From Lepturacanthus savala (Eukaryota > Chordata > Actinopteri > Scombriformes > Trichiuridae): DNA of 64,000 nucleotides. Location of the stretch: positions 19,073,517-19,137,516 of the forward strand of contig CM060469.1 of assembly GCA_030544235.1 (NCBI GenBank), read 5' to 3'. The notes under the pieces were generated by a model. The model was not told the origin of the DNA. It searched no databases and saw nothing but the letters and a program-made list of their open reading frames with translations. The stretch's first letter is position 1; every line of letters begins with the position of its first letter. Below are positions 59,183 through 64,000 of the stretch, in pieces. A program made the translations under genes and the position numbers.

Positions 59183-59705
59183 GATACTGGGATAGTTACT
59201 GAGATACTTAATGCTCCTTACTGAGATAGTTACTACTCCTTATACTGGGATAGTTACTGAGATACTTAATGCTCCTTACTGAGATAGTTACTACTCCTTA
59301 TACTGGGATAGTTACTGAGATACTTACTGCTCCTTACTGAGATAGTTACTAAAATACTTACTGATAGTTACTGAGATACTTAATGCTCTATACTGGGATA
59401 GTTACTGAGATACTTAATGCTCCTTACTGAGATAGTTACTACTCCTGATACTGGGATAGTTACTGAGATACTTACTGCTCCTTACTGAGATAGTTACTAC
59501 TCCTTATACTGGGATAGTTACTGAGATACTTAATGCTCCTGAGATAGTTACTGCTCTATACTGAGATAGTTACTGAAATAGTTACTAAAATACTTACTGA
59601 TAGTTACTGAGATATTTACTGCTCATTTTTCTGAGATACTGGTTAATTACTGAGATACTTAATGCTCTATACTGGGATAGTTACTGAGATATTTACAGCT
59701 CCTCA
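59183..59705. repeat. GATA-rich minisatellite upstream of sav1
   Basis: Units of about 58 bp repeat around TACTGGGATAGTTACTGAGA, TACTTAATGCTCCTTACTGA and GATAGTTACTACTCCTTA. Shorter pieces such as ACTGAGATAGTTACT recur within each, so it is a higher-order array. It contains many GATA motifs and sits 260 bp upstream of the sav1 start. Confidence 0.85.
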
Positions 59706-60712
59706 CTGAAATACTAAGACACATCTCCTTACTGAGGTCATTACTGTTCTGTCCTGTTCACATTGCTGAGAAGTAACAATGTGTATCTAGAGCTTTGAGG
59801 TATTGTACTTGAATATATGAATTAATGCTACCTGAGACTCTTAATTTACTACAGGTTTAAATACTGTTTGTCTGATTCTGAAGTCTGAATTGGACTATAT
59901 CACAGTATAACGTGTAAATACCTCAACATTACACTGAAGTACAGTACTAGTATTTAATTCCAGCAATACTTGACATTGATTATTATACGTGCTTCTTTTC
60001 AGTCCACAGTCAACTGCAATGGAATTAAAAAATTAGAAGCAACTGACATTATTCCACAAATAATTCAAACCAAACATAATTCATGTATTTTTTATTAATA
60101 TTTATAACAAAATCATTACCCTGTTTTCATCTTTAGTGCCTTCATTGCAGCAAATAAAAATACAAGATCCTTCATATAAATCAGACATTCATGATCACAT
60201 ATGCAGCTTCACATATTGCAACAGAAGACAGGATTCGACGCACAGTGTATTTAAATAGAAGAAACATTTAAAGTGGATTTAACTGCAGGTTCTGCAAAGG
60301 TCACAACATTATTTGACTTCTGTTAACATGAATAAACTCTTGACAGATCAGATTCTTCTTTACATAAAGGCTCAACAGACACATTGACACAATGAATCTC
60401 TTTGACAACACAGAACACTTATATAAAAAGTGCACTTCAGTGTAAGTTTTACAAATTAATCTTTTTCTCTGGAAAGAGAAAACTAGACTCATGATAAAAA
60501 CATATACTCATTTAATACTTAAAACTTTGAAATGTATTTAAAAAAGCAGGTGTTTTCATTAATTAGTGCTTATAACATGCAGCTAAAACCATGTTTTGGT
60601 GCATTTGTCTGGATCAGTAGCAAGAATAAAACGTTGCTGGTGGACTTTGGATGCTGATGTTTTTTTAGGTGTACGTAAATCTCCTGAACACCTCTGGTGT
60701 TTTAGTGAATCT
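59706..60712. other. Region between sav1 5' end and ninein 3' end
   Basis: AT-rich, no gene. AATAAA on the minus strand at 60091-60096 is a candidate polyA site for the ninein gene, about 620 nt beyond its stop. Confidence 0.4.
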
Positions 60713-62008
60713 TTAGGAGCAGGTGAAGGGATAAGACAGTGGGGAGAGTGGTGACAGGTTTAATTCACGCACAATCTTGTTCATGCTGTTGATCTTCTCC
60801 TCCAGCAGATAGTTCTTCTTCTCTGCGATTTTCTGCCGCTGCTCCGTTATCTCCAGAGCCTTCAGCAGCTGAGAGTTCTCCACATACAGCTCTTTGATCA
60901 TCACGTCTGCTTTGCCGTTCTTATGCATCTAGGAAAGTCAGAAAAATTCAGAGATTGAGGATTATTAGTAACAATATCTAAATCTCAGTTGGTGGAAATT
61001 ATTAGTGGCTGTGCAGAAATGATGAAGATACATTTAGAATAATTTACAAATTTAGTTTATGTCTTAACTGTACACATCTATACTGCACAGATGAATCTTA
61101 AATATGAATATCGTAAAAAAAATGTTTAATTTCTGAAAAGAGTCAGATTCACTACAAAGAATATAAGCCTTCATTTCTTGTAATTTTGAGGTTCAAAGTT
61201 TACACAAAATAAAAAAAACACAATATTCTAATTTACATTGCACCTGTAGTTAACTGTACAGCTTCAAACAACGATCATTCTAATAGTCTGTTATTCTATT
61301 GATTACTAAATAAAAATATCTGAATGTAAAATATATCCACTTTGACTAATTTAGATGGATGAAGATACATTTAAAATTTACATTTATTATATTTTTGAGG
61401 AACAAGACCTGACTGTTTTACGACACTTCTACTTATATTCACTAATTGATAATTATGTTGTTCTTTAAATTGTTGACGTAGTATTTGTGGTCACAGTCTG
61501 TGTCTTAATACAGAAACATGTATCACACTGATGTTTTATATCTAATAATGTGGAGAAATTTGACCTTTTCCCCTCCACTTTTCCTTCAGGGTGTGTTAGA
61601 TAATAGTTTAATATAGGATGATATATGTCAAACCATCAAAGGCTAAAATCAACCTTTAAAGTTCAGTATCTGTCGGGTTTTAAAGCTGCATCATTTCACA
61701 AAAAAATTGTTTAAATCACAACTTCTGAGAAAACATAACCTTTTTTCCCCACTGAATTCCATGATTTTAACACTGATGAAAATCAGTGTTAAAAAAAATC
61801 AGATTTCATTGTGTGATTTGTTTTGGGAGCAGCTTCCTCATAATTTGGTTTAATTCCTATAAGAGACAACAGTGAATGTTGTTTTTGAACTGACCTGATC
61901 TTTCAGCTGTGAAACCTTCTCTTTGAGCAGCAGCTTCACGTTATGCAGCGACAGTTCAATTTCTCTCATCCGCGCCTCCATGTTCTTCATCTTCCTCTCC
62001 CTCTCATC
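60713..62008 (-). CDS. nin: Ninein-like gene, last two exons (5' part off the right edge)
   Basis: Exons 62008-61895 (38 codons) and 60928-60713 (71 codons plus stop) join in phase 0. The reading is DERERKMKNMEARMREIELS, LHNVKLLLKEKVSQLKDQ, then MHKNGKADVMIKELYVENSQ, LLKALEITEQRQKIAEKKNY and LLEEKINSMNKIVREL. The composition and heptad pattern are those of a coiled coil, and the segment is like my recollection of the ninein C-terminus. In human, NIN follows SAV1 in the same orientation, which makes this the preferred identity. Ninein anchors microtubule minus ends at the centrosome. Only about 109 codons are here; human NIN has about 2,100. Nothing further upstream matches in this window. Confidence 0.72.
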
Positions 62009-63000
62009 CTGGGGAGAACACAGCGAAGGATTATCAGCAAATTAATACATATGTAATAAAGGATAATGGCATTTGAATTTTTTTAGAACAATGTAACTGA
62101 GTAATTAACATGCACAGACCATATTTGGGAGCTCAATGCTTTATTTTATTCATACTTTATTTGCACCAATTGCTTCTAATGAGTGTACAATGCACTAAAA
62201 TATATATAAATAAGTATAAAATTATGCCATGTATTCCATATACCTCTACAAAAAATAATTTAATGCATAAATAAAATAAACGCTACCATGTTTAAATTAA
62301 AATAAATAACAAAATAAAACACATTTAAGTCAAAACCAAACACAAATGACAATAAAACGGCTCGGTGAACTAGTGACACTACAAACAAAGATCCTCTCAA
62401 ATGGCTTAGGTGGGTTTTCTAATAAATAGAGATTAACATTGACCATTAACAGCTGAGTGACACCATGCTTGAAGAGAGAAAAACAAACCCAGGAAGCTGG
62501 AAGTTTGGTTGTGCAGCAGCAACAAAAAGGCCCAGAACACAAATAAAACATTTAACTATGTGTAGTGATAAATAAGAAATACAGGCAAAAAAAAGACAAA
62601 GTGAAAACTTTCATTAACCCTGATGGACACAGCAACAGGTTGGAACATCCTGATTGTTAAAGAGGCTTTTAGGCACCAACTAAACACTCATTGATGATCA
62701 GAAGACAAAGATTCAGCCTCTGAGGATTCACCATCTCACACAGTGATAAATGGGACAAGTGAAGTAACAGAAGATTCCCAGAAATACACCCTGCATTAAA
62801 AATATTCCCTGTATTTAAAGATATTTCCACTGCAAAATACACAGTTAATTTAAAAATATAAATTTGTCAAGACAGACTGTTGTCTGTATATCAGGATGTT
62901 ACAGTCTGACAAGCTTTACACTTTCAATGATAATATCTCAGTCAGTTTTATAGTTAAATTCCCATTGGGAAACTCATCCGGACCCATTTAGTGTGTTTTC
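62009..63000. other. Ninein intron, no exon recognised
   Basis: AT-rich and non-coding. A minus-strand frame at 62330-62551 has no recognisable domain. Confidence 0.45.
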
Positions 63001-63162
63001 CCGCCACCTAGCAGCAGTTGAGTAAATGACACTTTCAGGCCTTTAGAATCAGGCACCGTGTTGGTTCACAGTCTCCGATAAGGAAGAAGTTGCCGGAAAC
63101 TGTCGACAGCAGCAGAGTCTGAGGAGGAAAGAGGCTAAAGTGCAGCAGGACAGACGCTGGCG
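63001..63162. other. GC-richer sequence beyond the candidate exon
   Basis: On the minus strand this stretch would be the 3' UTR of the candidate exon. A CTCF-like core near 63004-63016 (CGCCACCTAGCAG, reverse) matches 12 of 14 positions. Confidence 0.25.
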
Positions 63163-63225
63163 TTACAATCCTCCGATGCGTCGGTAACTGTCTGCATGAG
63201 CCGCTCGCTGCTCCGCCATCGGCCC
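63163..63225 (-). CDS. Candidate terminal exon (alternative ninein 3' end or other gene)
   Basis: A good acceptor (CTGCCTTTCTCTCCAG) precedes GGG CCG ATG at 63225, which reads GPMAEQRAAHADSYRRIGGL to a TAA at 63163-63165. It begins in phase 0, the same phase as the ninein exon at 62008, so it could be an alternative last exon that ends the protein early. I do not recognise the peptide. It could also be chance, because both other frames are open for some distance. Confidence 0.3.
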   Translation of the reverse strand, partial: GPMAEQRAAHADSYRRIGGL

Positions 63226-63371
63226 CTGGAGAGAAAAGGCAGGTTCACTTCACCAGAGCTCCACCCCCTCTCTACACCCGGCCAGGTAATACTCACACAC
63301 ACATGATCAATATAAAATAAATCAGAGGTATTAATACAGTTTATCCGACTGAGAACCAGGAGAAACAGGTT

Positions 63372-63625
63372 ACCCCTTTCTTCTTTCTCCCATCTTCCCT
63401 CCCTCTTTCCTTATTTCCTTCAATCCCTCTGTCCTTTCATCCCTCCTCTGTCCTCCCTCCCTTCCATCTGTCCTCCCTCCCTCATATCCTTTCATTCTTC
63501 CTCCCTCCCTCTTCATATCTGTCATTTCCCCCCCGTCCTTCCATTTTTTTTTTTTTATTTCTATCCTCCCTCCTTCCTTCTTTAGTCCTCTATAGTGGAC
63601 TAACTGAATACCTGGGTCCCAGGTG
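63372..63625 (-). repeat. Interspersed repeat with polypurine tail, copy 4 (reverse)
   Basis: On the plus strand this is polypyrimidine (TCCCTCC-, TTCC-rich) and ends TTTAGTCCTCTATAGTGGAC, then CTAACTGAATACCTGGGTCC. Read in reverse this is the same head-and-tail structure as the copies at 12408 and 39938. Confidence 0.65.
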
Positions 63626-64000
63626 GACATACTAATTGTAATAATGACATGCTAAATATAAATAGTCCAATACATTTTTAAAAACATAATTTAAATTGGT
63701 CACCCGACAAGGAATTTATCTGCAACTATTTTGATAAAAAACATTCACTGGTTCAAGGCTCTGAAATGTGAGAATATCATTACTCTAAATGTAATAATTT
63801 GGAGAAAATTAGACATGAGGACGGCATCTTGGACTCTAGGTTCTTATTAACATTACTCAGTTATAGTGTAAACTACTGTTACATTAAATGTGATCATGGT
63901 CACCTAATGGCCACAAACATTAACTTCTACAGATAGAAGTTAATGTCAAATATTATTATAATATACTGAGCAGGGCTACGTTTGACTCCATTTACAGATA
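63626..64000. other. Right edge, no gene seen
   Basis: AT-rich, non-coding, with a short fragment of the inverted-repeat family around 63720-63770. Confidence 0.4.

Noticed and set aside
63370..63630. 86-codon Arg/Gly/Lys/Glu-rich frame on the minus strand
   Set aside because: Translation of the polypurine tail of a repeat copy.
1..64000. CRISPR arrays, prokaryotic operons or defence systems
   Set aside because: Gene structure is fully eukaryotic. The regularly spaced repeats are minisatellites without spacers.

Overview
This window is vertebrate nuclear DNA, most likely from a ray-finned fish. The genes have many short exons with GT-AG introns. The introns are about ten times shorter than in mammals. 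The intergenic DNA is AT-rich and full of fish-type repeats: a decayed Tc1 element, a tRNA-like SINE, fold-back and inverted-repeat elements, microsatellites and minisatellites. No prokaryotic gene, rRNA gene, tRNA gene or CRISPR array was seen. The four genes are in the order and orientation known from human 14q22.1: MAP4K5 (-), ATL1 (+), SAV1 (-), NIN (-). That agreement supports each call.

Layout. From 1 to about 32.9 kb lies map4k5 on the minus strand. Thirty coding exons (830 codons, every phase consistent) cover the kinase domain, the linker and most of the CNH domain. The last 45-50 codons lie off the left edge. From 32.2 to 34.1 kb is a CpG-containing gap between the divergent 5' ends of map4k5 and atl1. 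From 34.1 to 44.2 kb lies the complete atl1 gene on the plus strand: 14 coding exons, 560 residues, including a 15-nt microexon. From 44.2 to 49 kb the 3' ends of atl1 and sav1 converge. From 49.0 to 58.9 kb lies the complete sav1 gene on the minus strand: five coding exons, 411 residues, with WW domains, a SARAH domain and a glutamine tract absent from human SAV1 as I recall it. From 59.2 to 59.7 kb is a GATA-rich minisatellite. From 60.7 to 62.0 kb are the last two exons of a ninein-like gene on the minus strand. A further phase-compatible terminal exon candidate lies at 63.2 kb.

The genes are not an operon and have separate roles: STE20-family kinase signalling (MAP4K5), ER membrane fusion (ATL1), Hippo-pathway scaffolding (SAV1) and centrosomal microtubule anchoring (NIN). 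MAP4K kinases and SAV1 both act upstream of LATS in Hippo signalling, so two Hippo-linked genes share this block.

I found no complete unknown multi-gene system. The best leads are: (i) a 27-bp minisatellite in atl1 intron 12 that stays open in the atl1 reading frame for 174 codons; (ii) a phase-matched, exon-like 78-nt island in map4k5 intron 2; (iii) two full-consensus CTCF-like motifs facing each other across the atl1 3' end; (iv) the possible alternative ninein terminus; and (v) nested transposon insertions with readable target duplications.
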